64,000 nucleotides of DNA from CAVSUZ01 sp963795415. Lineage in GTDB: Bacteria; Pseudomonadota; Alphaproteobacteria; Acetobacterales; Acetobacteraceae. Positions 1 to 8,007 of the stretch are shown here, one piece after another; within the stretch, counting starts at the first letter, position 1, and each line of letters opens with the position of its first letter. Position numbers and translations under genes: made by a program. A model generated the notes under the pieces. It saw only the letters and a program-made list of their open reading frames with translations, was not told the DNA's origin and did no database searches. The DNA is taken from assembly GCA_963795415.1 (NCBI GenBank), contig CAWCHQ010000001.1, positions 992,001 to 1,056,000 of the forward strand. The letters are read 5' to 3'.

Positions 1-285
1 ACTGCTGTGCGTCGGGGCAACAATCGGCGATGCGTCTTGCTTGACGGTACAGATCACTTGGGGCGAGGGAGTGGCGCTGCTCGCTCTTGTTCAGGCCAGC
101 CTGGCCCAGTTGCCGGAGATCGGGTGATTCCAGCCAGTCCAGCAAGAACAGGGTGCGCCCGATGCGTCCGAGTTCCTGCAACGCGAAGTCGAGCTGGTTC
201 TGCCGCTGAAACGCCGCCAGCCGCTTCAGCATAGCGACGGCAGCACGGTGCCCGCCTTCAGTGATGCGACCGGATGCAACACGTA
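1..285 (-). pseudogene. Tn3-family transposase, C-terminal fragment
   Basis: Reading the minus strand gives LKRLAAFQRQNQLDFALQEL, then a segment with RTLFLLDWLE and AGLNKSEQRHSLA, and finally RRIADCCPDAQQ. This is the conserved order of the C-terminal part of Tn3-type transposases (family pattern LASYPRQN, RTLF.LDWL, GLNKGEARNALA, EIRDR..EQQ). The reading frame shifts near position 240, and the rest of the gene lies outside the window. It abuts the truncated VapC-like gene, so the transposon probably destroyed that toxin. Identification is by motif only; the fragment is non-functional as seen. Confidence 0.75.
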
Positions 286-307
286 CCTCCTCACCGAGCG
301 TCAGCGC

Positions 308-379
308 CTAGGCGATATCGCGATCGGCCTCGACGAAGACCCATTTCAGGGCGACCGAGGCGTGAATGACGATGGCCAT
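308..379 (-). pseudogene. VapC/PIN-type toxin, N-terminal stub
   Basis: The stub reads MAIVIHASVALKWVFVEAD and stops after 23 codons at a TAG. PIN-domain VapC toxins begin with a very similar strand holding the first catalytic Asp (usually IDASVALKW); here that position is His (IHASVALKW), so even the retained part has lost the first metal ligand. It starts two bases after the intended end of the upstream antitoxin gene, the usual toxin-antitoxin spacing. The remainder is replaced by the Tn3-type transposase fragment. A dead toxin gene. Confidence 0.6.
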
Positions 380-381
380 CG

Positions 382-581
382 TCAGGGCGCGTCCTCGCCA
401 CGCAGTGCGCGCAGGCGCTCCGAACGCGCCTCTGCGAGGGGGGTCCGGGCCTCGGGGTTGGCGAGAGCCGCACGCGGAATTTCCCGGTGCTCGCCTCCGC
501 TGACCGTCCGTGCTCGGCGGCGCAAATTCGCAGCCGGCGGATGCGGTCGGCCTCGAGATTTCGGACGGTCAGCATCGCCAT
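382..581 (-). pseudogene. FitA/VapB-like ribbon-helix-helix antitoxin, frameshifted
   Basis: The start MAMLTVRNLEADRIRRLRI followed by AAEHGRSAEA is the classical FitA/Phd-type ribbon-helix-helix antitoxin N-terminus. After the AEA motif the frame is wrong by one missing base. The shifted frame continues with EIPRAALANPEARTPLAEA and ends RLRALRGEDAP at a TGA two bases before the VapC stub. In the intact state it would bind its own promoter and neutralise the PIN toxin. Either a decayed antitoxin or a sequencing indel; loss of the toxin argues for decay. Confidence 0.6.
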
Positions 582-1055
582 GAGGTTTTCTCCGCTGGTG
601 CTGTCATTGCTGTGCTTGACCACCGCTAAGGCCCAGCACTGGGTGGCGTTACCTCGGGGATCACACGGCGGACATCGGTCCGGTAGCGAGTGCCGCATCG
701 GCAATGTCCCGCGGTTTACTGTGAGGTTGTCGTTGCCCCGCCGGTGATCACCGGACTGACCGTCTGCCCAAGCAAGATCCCCCATCGGGGAGGCCGCGGC
801 ATACCCCCCATCGCCATCCCACCGCCCAACACGGTCCAGCTGGCATACCATTCCATGAGGCCTTGACGGCAGGCAGCTAACGGCACGAAGCCGACTGCCA
901 CAATCAGGGTGCTCACCGCCAGCTAGGGCCAAACTCTGAATGCACGGCATAAGAATTCCTTTTTACGGCAGGCTGCCGTGCATTAAGGTAAGAGTTGACG
1001 CATCTGACGTGGAGGTCCAAGGGGAATGCAAGCTGTCCTGCTCGCGAGCGCCTGA
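582..1055. other. Intergenic stretch without a convincing gene
   Basis: No open frame here has recognisable motifs or good codon character on both sides. A minus-strand frame at about 716-916 has hydrophobic patches but no plausible family. The A/T-richer patch near 945-965 could hold the promoter of the downstream YdcF-like gene. Confidence 0.4.
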
Positions 1056-1859
1056 ATGTTTATCTTCGACCAACTGGTTTGGGGAGTAATGAACCCAGCC
1101 AATCTGCTAACTCTCGTTCTTGTCGCCGGCGTGGGACTGTATCTGCTTTCAGGAGGCCGGAGAGGTAGGATATTAGTCGGGGTTTCGGCGTTCTGCTTTG
1201 CATTACTCACTGTAGCGCCAATCGGCTCCGCGATGATGTGGCCGCTAGAGCAACGATTTCAGCAACCGAGCAGGCTGCCGGAGCGAATAGATGGTCTGAT
1301 AGTGCTCGGAGGCGAGGTGAGCCCGGTCGTTTCGTTGTCCTCCGGTGTGAATGTGTTTAGTTGCTCGATCGTCCGGGTGGTTGACGGGGTCGAATTAGCC
1401 CGCCTGCATCCCGAGGCGAAACTCGTGCTGGTGGGTGGAGGTTCGTTTCCGATCGGATACTCTGACGTGCGGGAGACTATGAGATTTCTTATCAATGAGG
1501 GTATCATGCCCGCGCGTGTGGTCCTGGAAAACAAATCGCGCACGACCCGTGAAAATGCGATCTATGCCGAAGAATTGCTGCGACCGTCGCCAGGCCAGAC
1601 CTGGGTTCTGATCACCTCGGCTTATCACATGCCCCGCGCTTTCGGGGCGTTTACGGGGGCAGGTTGGCAGATAATTCCTTATCCTGTCAATTTTTCGATC
1701 AATAAGAAGTCCATGCGCTTTCGGTTTGACCTGCTCGATCAGCTCAATGACAGCACGTTGGCCGTCCATGAGTGGATAGGACTTGTCGAATACCGTTTGA
1801 TGGGGTGGTCGAGGGAGCTGTTTCCTGATGCCAAGATTATGGCCTCAGGCTCGGTTTGA
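1056..1859 (+). CDS. YdcF/SanA-family (DUF218) membrane protein
   Basis: A 267-residue protein with two N-terminal membrane segments (about residues 15-33 and 40-60) and a cytosolic or periplasmic DUF218 domain. Visible family signatures are GLIVLGGEV, LVLVGGGS, the NKSRTTRENA motif near residue 160 and WVLITSAYHMPRA near 190. DUF218 proteins such as ElyC and SanA act in envelope or polysaccharide maintenance; the exact substrate is not known from sequence. The start at 1056 gives the full double membrane anchor; an internal ATG at 1089 is an alternative. The gene stands alone, convergent with the lipoprotein-gspM pair. Length is normal for the family and no defect is visible. Confidence 0.8.
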   Translation: MFIFDQLVWGVMNPANLLTLVLVAGVGLYLLSGGRRGRILVGVSAFCFALLTVAPIGSAMMWPLEQRFQQPSRLPERIDGLIVLGGEVSPVVSLSSGVNVFSCSIVRVVDGVELARLHPEAKLVLVGGGSFPIGYSDVRETMRFLINEGIMPARVVLENKSRTTRENAIYAEELLRPSPGQTWVLITSAYHMPRAFGAFTGAGWQIIPYPVNFSINKKSMRFRFDLLDQLNDSTLAVHEWIGLVEYRLMGWSRELFPDAKIMASGSV

Positions 1860-1888
1860 AAGTGATTACAGGTTCGGGCGAGCATAAA

Positions 1889-2446
1889 TCATTGAACGGG
1901 AGTTGCCGGGACCGAAGTGGACCAGGAGGGAATTTGGCCACCATACAAAACCTCTACCTGCTCGAGGTACTGGTCAACGATCTGCGGCGGGAAAGCATTA
2001 TACGGGTAGAGCTCAAGCGGGCAGGATGTTTCGGAGTTGCCCCGGTCAAGAACTCGTCCCAAGAGGCGGGTAGAAGCTTCCAAAGAGCGAAGCACCTGGA
2101 GGCACACCGTTAAAGCGGGAGCGAAGCTTGGCATGTCGCCGATATGCGGGGAGGCCAGCACACAGAGGCGCAAATCATCGGTAAACTGCCGCGCCAGGAT
2201 CATGGACATGCCGCTTGGCTGGGGCAGTTGTCCCGGTATTAACGACGTATCAAGCCAACCGTAGCCGTTGTTGGAAAGGTAGAGCAGTATTCCATAGCTC
2301 GTATACGGGCATGGTGGAACATAAAGAGTGTGGCCGCTTATTAACTCGCTCAATTGCGTGCGCGACAACATCTGCCCGGGACCCGGCGCGTGCGTGCAAC
2401 CCGCCAGCAAGATCGCCGCCAAATGGATTTTGAACACCTTGGTCAT
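1889..2446 (-). CDS. Putative lipoprotein coupled to gspM
   Basis: A 185-residue protein beginning MTKVFKIHLAAILLAGCTHA, a lipoprotein signal with lipobox LAGC (Cys at about residue 17), so it is expected to be anchored in the inner or outer membrane. No known domain is recognised. Its ATG overlaps the gspM stop codon (ATGA), so the two are co-translated. A lipoprotein in this position suggests a secretion accessory such as a pilotin-type factor, but there is no sequence support beyond context. It is otherwise a hypothetical protein. Confidence 0.65.
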   Translation of the reverse strand: MTKVFKIHLAAILLAGCTHAPGPGQMLSRTQLSELISGHTLYVPPCPYTSYGILLYLSNNGYGWLDTSLIPGQLPQPSGMSMILARQFTDDLRLCVLASPHIGDMPSFAPALTVCLQVLRSLEASTRLLGRVLDRGNSETSCPLELYPYNAFPPQIVDQYLEQVEVLYGGQIPSWSTSVPATPVQ

Positions 2447-3006
2447 TTCGAATCAGAAAGGCGAAAGCCGAAGACGGTGAGGCTTGCATCCACGGGGGTA
2501 ATGCCCTTAATCCGGGTCGGCAGTCCGTGGATCTCCAAATCATCGACAAACATCCGCGGCGTTCCCTGCTCGATCAACTCGAGGAAATTTATGAAGGCTG
2601 ACCACTGAGGCGCATAGACGGAAAGGCGCAGGCCGATCCGGCGGTATCCGCCTACCTGACTGGTGGACAGCATTTCCGCACTGCTGACGGAAACACGACA
2701 CCTCTCCGCCACATCCTGGACTAGTCCCTGCAGCTCGGCGCCGGCGATCGGATCAGTCGTTCCAGCGAGCAGCACGCGGGCTGGCGCGGCCGCGACAGCA
2801 GCGTCCGCTTGCTGCTGAAGATCAGGGAGGTTAGCAACGATAGCTTCCATATGCCGCGCCAAAGCGCGGCGCTCGGCCATCAGATTGGAGCGGCGCGAAT
2901 GCCATTCCCCGAGGGGGGCGACTATTCCAAGCCACAGCGAGAATGCGGCGGCACCCGTTAGAATAACCGCAAGAATTTGGCCCGGGCGCCCTCCAGGAAG
3001 AGGCAT
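2443..3006 (-). CDS. gspM: Type II secretion protein GspM (inner-membrane platform)
   Basis: A 187-residue bitopic protein. A short cytosolic N-terminus is followed by one membrane span (about residues 9-32), a coiled-coil-like stretch (SRRSNLMAERRALARHMEAI) and a ferredoxin-like C-terminal domain, the architecture of GspM/PilO-type platform proteins. GspM partners GspL in coupling the GspE ATPase to pseudopilus assembly. The main secretion cluster at 33.7-45.5 kb contains gspL but no gspM, so this is probably its missing partner. It is divergent from gspG with 118 bp between, a likely bidirectional promoter region. Assignment rests on architecture, the downstream gspG and the gap in the main cluster. 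Confidence 0.72.
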   Translation of the reverse strand: MPLPGGRPGQILAVILTGAAAFSLWLGIVAPLGEWHSRRSNLMAERRALARHMEAIVANLPDLQQQADAAVAAAPARVLLAGTTDPIAGAELQGLVQDVAERCRVSVSSAEMLSTSQVGGYRRIGLRLSVYAPQWSAFINFLELIEQGTPRMFVDDLEIHGLPTRIKGITPVDASLTVFGFRLSDSK

Positions 3007-3124
3007 AGCCCAAGTATAACACAGGCGAGACCTCTGTCAAAGCGAACGATATGGTCCGTTTCAGCGGTTCCAATGAGGCGCAATTCGCTCTACACTAGCA
3101 CTTCTGCGGGAAAGGGAAAATTCG

Positions 3125-3584
3125 GTGACGCATCCCGAGGATCGAAATCGGGCGAATTGCAGTAGTGACGGTGAAGCAGGGTTTACGCTGCTGGAAATAC
3201 TGGTCGTCATCGTCATACTTGGTCTGCTGATCGGGTTGGTTGCGCCGGCCGCCTTACGCCAGCTCAGCGGCGCGCGGGTCTCGTTGGCGCACCAATCGAT
3301 AGAACGGCTTGGATCAGTACCTCGATTTCTATAAGCTTGATGTCGGCAGTTATCCGACGACGGAGCAGGGGTTGAAGGCTTTGGTCGAGAAACCCTCTGA
3401 TGTGGCCAACTGGACCGGCCCCTATGTCAAAGGTGACCAGGTCCCACTCGACCCGTGGAATCATCCTTATATTTACCGCAACCCGTCAAACCGAAGCGGT
3501 CACGACTACGATCTGTGTTCGCCAGGGCCTTCCGCGCATGCTGGTGCTGTGGCGCAGGAAAAGTCGCTGATCTGCAATCCCTGA
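3125..3584 (+). CDS. gspG: Major pseudopilin GspG, with apparent +1 frameshift
   Basis: The N-terminal frame holds the prepilin peptidase site and hydrophobic helix AGFTLLEILVVIVILGLLIG. After about residue 61 the frame breaks near 3306-3312, and the next frame continues with DQYLDFYKLDVGSYPTTEQG, then the WTGPYVK and PLDPWNHPYIYR motifs typical of GspG. Dropping one G from the GG at about 3311 would restore a protein of about 152 residues. GspG is the main subunit of the pseudopilus that pushes substrate through GspD. It is the only gspG in the window. The start is GTG, preceded by a good Shine-Dalgarno (GGGAAAGGG). Real decay would disable secretion; a homopolymer sequencing error is equally possible. 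Confidence 0.85.
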
Positions 3585-3724
3585 ATGTTGTGCCGCTTGA
3601 GTTGCGACCTCTCCCCCTCACCCCCTCCTACGAGGGTTCCGCAAGGGGAGCAACTATCTTGTTGGTCAAGCTCGATCGACCCTGTGATTGCCGCGCCGGG
3701 CGACCCGGTACCTCAACCAACTGA

Positions 3725-3732
3725 TCGTCATG
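3725..3732. repeat. 8-bp direct repeat TCGTCATG, partner of 46834-46841
   Basis: TCGTCATG lies immediately outside the IS256 end that begins at 3733. The reverse complement CATGACGA lies immediately outside the IS256 end at 46842. IS256-family elements make 8-9 bp target duplications, so these two copies are best read as the two halves of one duplication now about 43 kb apart. Confidence 0.75.
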
Positions 3733-3829
3733 GGTAGTGTCCGGAAGGTTCTGCAAAATGATCTGAGGTGGAGCGGCCATGGTATGCGGGTGATGTCTGA
3801 GATCACCCCCTTTGGCGAGGGAGCACACC

Positions 3830-4983
3830 ATGACCAAGGTTCAAGGTAAGTGCGAGGTCGTCGATATCAAAGCGGTGTTGGCGGAAAACGCTGACTTTCT
3901 GCGCACTGCGGTGAAGGCGGTGCGCGCGGCGGCGCTGGAAGCTGAGATGACGGAGGCGGTTGGCGCGGCGAAGAGCGAACGGACGGAAAGCCGGCTCGGC
4001 TACCGGGCGGGTTATTACCAGCGTTCGCTGATCACCCGGGTTGGCACACTCGAGCTTGGTGTGCCGCAGGACCGCGCGGGTCGGTTCTCGACCGAGTTGT
4101 TCGAGCGCTACCAGCGCTCGGAGAAGACTTTGGTCAGCGCTCTGGCGGAAATCTATGTGCAGGGCGACCCGGAAGGTCAAGGCGGTGACGGAAACGCTGT
4201 GCGGTCACGAATTCTCCGCCACCTCGATCAGCGAGGCCAACAAATCGCTGGACGTGGCCCTGACGGCATTCTCGCACCGCCGCCTGGGCGAACCCTATCC
4301 GTATCTGATCCTGGACGCCCGCTACGAACGGATACGCGAGGACGGCGTGATCGCCAGCCAGGCGGTGCTGATCGCGGTGGCGGTGGATGGTGAGGGACGC
4401 CGGCAGGTGCTGGCGGTCGAACTGGCCAACCGCGAGAGCCGATCGAGCTGGCGCGACTTCCTGCTGGACCTGAAACAGCGTGGCCTGCATGGCGTGGAGT
4501 TCGTCGTCTCCGACGACCATCCGGGCCTGAAGGCGGCGATCCGCGAGGTGCTGACGGAAGCGGTATGGCAGCGCTGCTACGTGCACTTCCTCAGGAACGC
4601 TTTGGACGACGTGCCGCGCAAGGTCGATGACGACTGGCTGATGGAGCTGCGGCGGTTTTATGACCGGCGCGATCTGGCGGAGGTCAGACGAGACCTCGCC
4701 GCCTGGCTCGGCAAGTGGCAGGGCAAATATCCGAAGCTGTGTGGCTGGGTGGAAGACAACATCGGGGAAACGCTGACGTTCGACCGGCTGCCGCTGGCGC
4801 ACCATAAGCACATGAAGTCGACCAACATGCTGGAGCGGCTGAACCAGGAGATCAAACGCCGCACGCATCGCACGCATGTGGTACAGGATCTTCCCCAACG
4901 CGGCGAGCTGTTTGCGCCTGGTCCGGGCACTGGCGGTGGAGGCGCACGAGAACTGGCTGGAGGCGATGCGCGAAGCGGCATGA
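3830..4983 (+). pseudogene. IS256-family (Mutator type) transposase, two frameshifts
   Basis: The N-terminal third has ESRLGYRAGYYQRSL, RVGTLELGVPQDR and RFSTELFERYQRSE. After YVQG the frame changes near 4165 and continues with RKVKAVTETLCGHEFSAT, YPYLILDARYERIRE (catalytic Asp region), VVSDDHPGLKAAI (second Asp) and MLERLNQEIKRRTH. A second frameshift near 4875 precedes the tail IFPNAASCLRLVRALAVEAH, with ENWLEAMREAA ending at the TGA at 4981. The full-length product would be about 390 residues, normal for the family. It is about three-quarters identical to the copy at 50443-51643 as judged by eye. Not functional as written. Confidence 0.85.
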
Positions 4984-5029
4984 CTGCCATGCGCCCGGCC
5001 CGACCGAGGCTCACGCCGTGCTCGCCGCC

Positions 5030-5080
5030 GTCAAGGACGCTTCGCGCCGGCTACGCCGGTGGCCTGCGGTCATCCTTGAC
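5030..5080. repeat. REP-like GC-rich palindrome at the IS256 3' end
   Basis: GTCAAGGA (5030-5037) and TCCTTGAC (5073-5080) are perfect inverted arms around a GC-rich core containing GCCGGCTACGCCGG. The same layout recurs 3' of the other IS256 copy (48510-48557 plus 50395-50398), and a relative lies inside the IS110 tail (6467-6551). In both IS256 copies an IS110 element begins 29-30 bp after the CGCGG that follows the outer arm, so this palindrome is the probable IS110 target landmark. Confidence 0.75.
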
Positions 5081-5196
5081 CGCGGTTCCGCGCGGCGCGG
5101 CGATGGTCTCAGGCCGGGACATGGCGTAATCGCGGCGGCGAGCTGGCCTGATCGTTGGTAGCTTCCGCGAGGCGAAACGCCAGACCGGAGGACCCC

Positions 5197-6234
5197 ATGG
5201 AACAGCGTCAGTATGTCGGGCTTGATGTTTCCCAGGCCATGACGTCCATTTGCGTGATCGACGAAGCCGGCGCGGTCGTGTGGCGCGGCAAAACCAGCTC
5301 GGAGCCGGACAGCATCGCCGCCGTGCTTCGGCTCCGTGCGCCAAACGTCGTGCGCATCGGCCTCGAGACCGGGTTGGTGTCGAATTGGTTGACGCGCTCC
5401 TTGCGCCAGCGCGGGCTGCCGGTCGTCTGCATCGATGCCCGTCATGCCGAGGCAGCGCTCAGCCTGCAGATCAACAAGACCGACGGCAATGATGCGTTCG
5501 GCTTGGCCCAGGTGATACGCACCGGATGGTTCCGCGAAGTGGCGATCAAGGGCATGGATGCGCAGACGTTGCGCATGCTGCTGGTAGCCCGCGCGCAGCT
5601 CGTCTCGCAGCGGCAAGCCTTGTCCAATACAATACGCGGGTTGTTGAAGACTTTCGGCCACATTGTGTCTCGCGGCAGCCATGGTCCCTTCGCGGTGCGC
5701 GTCAGGGAGCTCATGGATGGCAATCCCACGCTCGCTGTCATCGTCGAGCCGCTGCTGACTGCCTGGCAGGCGCTGCGCGAGCAGATTGCGCTGCTGGACC
5801 ACCAGGTGTTGATGCGTGCCAAAGCCGATCCCGTAGCGCGACGATTGATGAGCATTCCGAGCGTCGGAGTGATCGTCGCTCTCGCTTACATGGCGGTGAT
5901 CGACACGCCACACCGTTTCAGACGATCCAACGCGGTCGGCGCTTATCTCGGGCTCACCCCGCGGCGATACCAGTCGGGCGAGGTCGACAACCCGGGCCAC
6001 ATCTCGAAGTGCGGAGATGGGCTGCTGCGGACCTATCTGTCCCAAGCGGCGAACGCCATGCTGACCCGCAAGATACGGGCCTGCCGACTGCGCAGTTGGG
6101 GGCTGGCGTTGGCGGCCCGGATCGGCGCGCGCCGTGCCAAGGTTGCGGTGGCCCGTAAGCTTGCGGTGCTCATGCATCGCATCTGGCGCGACGACCGCGA
6201 GTTCGTTTGGGCTGGAGCGCCAGCGACCGCCTGA
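5197..6234 (+). CDS. IS110-family transposase (DEDD/serine recombinase)
   Basis: A 345-residue protein from the ATG at 5197. The N-terminal RuvC-like DEDD domain begins YVGLDVSQAM, with GLETG and the motif NKTDGNDAFGLAQ. The C-terminal Transposase_20 domain has IPSVGVIVALAYMA, YLGLTPRRYQSGEVDNPG (catalytic Ser region) and GDGLLRTYLSQAANAML. IS110 transposases join and recombine element and target guided by an RNA made from the non-coding end. The protein is identical in translation to copy 2 at 47355-48392 and appears intact, so this is the one insertion sequence in the window with two full-length transposases. An upstream TTG would add 14 residues, but the ATG has the better ribosome site (GGAGG). 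Confidence 0.9.
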   Translation: MEQRQYVGLDVSQAMTSICVIDEAGAVVWRGKTSSEPDSIAAVLRLRAPNVVRIGLETGLVSNWLTRSLRQRGLPVVCIDARHAEAALSLQINKTDGNDAFGLAQVIRTGWFREVAIKGMDAQTLRMLLVARAQLVSQRQALSNTIRGLLKTFGHIVSRGSHGPFAVRVRELMDGNPTLAVIVEPLLTAWQALREQIALLDHQVLMRAKADPVARRLMSIPSVGVIVALAYMAVIDTPHRFRRSNAVGAYLGLTPRRYQSGEVDNPGHISKCGDGLLRTYLSQAANAMLTRKIRACRLRSWGLALAARIGARRAKVAVARKLAVLMHRIWRDDREFVWAGAPATA

Positions 6235-6330
6235 GCTTCAACCCCGAGTTCCGCCCGAACGGGCGGGAGGATGTCCCGCCGGGACGAGGCTCGGCAGCCC
6301 CGCTTTCTTCGCTGCGGCCCCATTCGGGTG

Positions 6331-6366
6331 ACCGCGTCCGGGACCGCGTCCGGGACCGCGTCCGGG
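6331..6366 (+). repeat. 12-bp tandem repeat, three units
   Basis: The unit ACCGCGTCCGGG is present three times in the IS110 tail here and four times in copy 2 (47211-47258). It accounts exactly for the 12-bp length difference between the copies. Any peptide read across it (VRDR repeats) is an artefact of the tandem DNA. Confidence 0.9.
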
Positions 6367-6466
6367 ACATAGGGGGGGCCAGCCTTCCGACGCCATGTTG
6401 CGGCTGGTTGCAGACCGCGGAAAGAACCATGACCCGGCAGGATGGATCCCGACCTGATCGAGTGTT

Positions 6467-6551
6467 GCGCCGCGCGCAGCTTCGGTCAAGACCGCTGCGC
6501 GCCGCTTCGCGGTGGCCTGCGGCCAGTCTTGACCGAAGCTGCGCGCGGCGC
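6467..6551 (+). repeat. Perfect 26-bp inverted repeat in the IS110 3' non-coding tail
   Basis: The arms at 6467-6492 and 6526-6551 are perfect reverse complements, including AGCTTCGGTCAAGAC and GTCTTGACCGAAGCT, around a 33-nt spacer with GCTTCGCGGTGGCCTGCGG. RNA from here would form a very stable stem-loop. IS1111-type members of the IS110 family encode their guide (bridge) RNA downstream of the transposase, so this tail is the candidate region for such an RNA. That role is inference. In copy 2 one arm has a single mismatch. Confidence 0.7.
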
Positions 6552-6677
6552 TGTCGGATGCACTGGGCCGGGGCAGGAAAGCGGCCCATCAGCCGAACAG
6601 AAAAGCGGGGGTTTGTTGAAAGAAGGCTTGCAATCCAAACCGCGATTAAAGAACGAGGAAACGCCGCTCAGCCGAAC

Positions 6678-6733
6678 CAAGAAACTGACCCCGCATACCC
6701 ATCAACGATTCTGCTGAACTTGACGCACACTAC
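6678..6733 (+). mobile_element. IS256-family right end (orphan, beside IS110 copy 1)
   Basis: It ends ATTCTGCTGAAC then GCACACTAC. Reverse-complemented, this aligns with the IS256 left ends: about 20 of 26 positions match the end at 3733. The TGCTGAAC variant matches the end at 51740 better than the end at 3733, supporting a swap of right halves between the two IS256 loci. No target duplication is visible next to it. Confidence 0.6.
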
Positions 6734-7459
6734 TGGCAGGGGATAACCGCGCCGAGTGCAGCAAGGGGGCCGTGAACTGCCTGCGGGTGAGGTTGCGGAG
6801 GTGACGTCAAAAGGGTTTTCAAGGCATCCGGAAATCTATCGCGATGAGTTTCCACCGGCTATTCTGAGACGGTGGTCAACGGGCATGAAATCGCGGCACG
6901 ACCGCTCGGGGCTGTGGACGGCTCGGGCGATGGAGGACCCGACCCGCCCACAGCCCCTCTTCCCGTTCCAGCCCTCAACATTAATTCAGCTTACATCTCA
7001 CCGGAGCGCGCCTGGTAACATCCTCAGAATGAGGCAATAGGCCGAGCACGTGCGGACGGTGCAAGGTGCGGTGAAGTCAATGCGATCGGCAGTGGCTCGG
7101 GAGCTGGTTGGAGCGGGTCGCAACAATAAGATTGGACAGCACGTCGGAACGGTAACACCTTCTACTTCCGGTGTCGTTGCCAACGACGCCGTCCCCTCTT
7201 CCGATCACTTCTTCCGATCACTTCTTCCGATCACTCATTGTGCTTGCGGCCTGAAGACCGGCGTCAATCCCAAGCCGCCTGCGGCGGTCGCTTCGCGAGG
7301 ATTGACCCCGGTCCCCAGGCCGAAGCCTGAACTCGGGATCGGTTTCAGGGATGGATGGGGTCACCGCCCCGGGCCCGCCCTGCGCCACGACGTTGAGGCG
7401 AAAGTCACGACGAGCGACGGCGCGAGGTCGCGGGTAACATTCTGTCGTGAGGCAATACG
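6734..7459. other. Gene-free repeat-bearing stretch
   Basis: No supported coding region. It contains three tandem 13-bp units TCTTCCGATCACT (7197-7235) and an imperfect GC-rich palindrome with arms GTCAATCC and GGATTGAC (7262-7305). It also holds a pair of near-identical direct repeats of the form GGTAACATYCT...GAGGCAATA at 7014-7040 and 7433-7459. The pair looks like ends of a lost or degenerate mobile element, the second lying beside the IS110 remnant. Confidence 0.5.
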
Positions 7460-8007
7460 GGGGTTCCTTTTTGCGTGCCGATTGACAGCATGCGATGCTC
7501 GCTGAGCAACCGTTCGACCGTCGGCTTGCGCAACCGGCGTGCTTTGGCCGGCGTCGGGGCGATGGTCCACAGCGCGAGAAACCACGGCGCGACAAGATCG
7601 TCGATGAGCTTCTGCATCTGCGGATAGTAGCGCCAGAGTTGCTGACCAACACGGCTGCTCAGCCGGCGCTGCTCCTCCCTCAGTTCCTCGGTCAGGCGCG
7701 GCGATCGTCCTTCGCGCCAGCGGGGCTGAAGCGGTCGCGCAAGCGGTCGAGCTGCTTGGGATTGACGGCATGGACGGCGAAACCGCGATCCACCAACGTG
7801 TCGACAACCGGTCCATGCGGTACCTCGATAGCTACGCCAACAGTATCCCCCGGCAACCGAGAGCAGCCAATCGCCCAGCTCCGCCAAACCCGCGCCGCTA
7901 TGCACAAACCCAGGTTCGCCCAGGATGTTGCCTTGAGCATCGAGAAGACACGCCTGATGCCTCGCCGAACCCCAATCAACGCCGGCAAACCATACCCGCC
8001 GGGGCAC
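7460..8007 (-). pseudogene. IS110-family transposase remnant (different subfamily)
   Basis: Starts MPRRVWFAGVDWGSARHQ, the DEDD N-terminus, then shifts frame after LLSVAGG and continues DTVGVAIEVPHGPVVDTLVD with FAVHAVNPKQLDRLRDRFSP. A segment that should carry the third and fourth acidic residues (after AGAKDDRR) is deleted. The frame resumes with RLTEELREEQRRLSSRVGQQ and WFLALWTIAPTPAKARRLRK, then ends before the catalytic-serine domain. Not related closely to the intact IS110 element at 5115. Dead. Confidence 0.75.

Larger units (their letters stand above)
3733..5114 (+). mobile_element. IS256-family element, left part (interrupted by IS110)
   Basis: The left end begins GGTAGTGTCC and continues to CTGCAAAAT. 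It matches the IS256 end at 51740 and, as an inverted terminal repeat, the ends at 46842-46868 and 6708-6733. It carries a broken Mutator-type transposase and a GC-rich palindrome before the IS110 insertion point at 5115. The original right end is probably the piece at 46842-46899, not the neighbouring 6678-6733 (shared target duplication; see findings). Confidence 0.8.
5115..6677 (+). mobile_element. IS110-family element, copy 1 (1563 bp)
   Basis: Boundaries come from comparison with the inverted copy at 46900-48474: the copies match from CGGGACATGGCG to CTCAGCCGAAC and differ on both sides. It has 82 bp before the transposase and a long 443-bp non-coding tail. The only length difference is one 12-bp repeat unit (three here, four in copy 2). 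No terminal inverted repeats are seen, as expected for the family. It sits inside the 3' non-coding part of an IS256-family element. Confidence 0.88.

Noticed and set aside
716..916. A 66-codon minus-strand frame with hydrophobic patches
   Set aside because: No ribosome site, no family resemblance, and it overlaps other equally weak frames.
3733..6733. Treating 3733-6733 as one IS256 element simply containing IS110
   Set aside because: The two outer flanks share no target duplication, whereas 3725-3732 and 46834-46841 do, and the terminal repeats pair better across the inversion.
6207..6746. Open frame with repeated VRDR residues inside the IS110 tail
   Set aside because: Product of the 12-bp tandem DNA repeat; the repeat number differs between copies and no domain is present. 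It is the non-coding end of the element.
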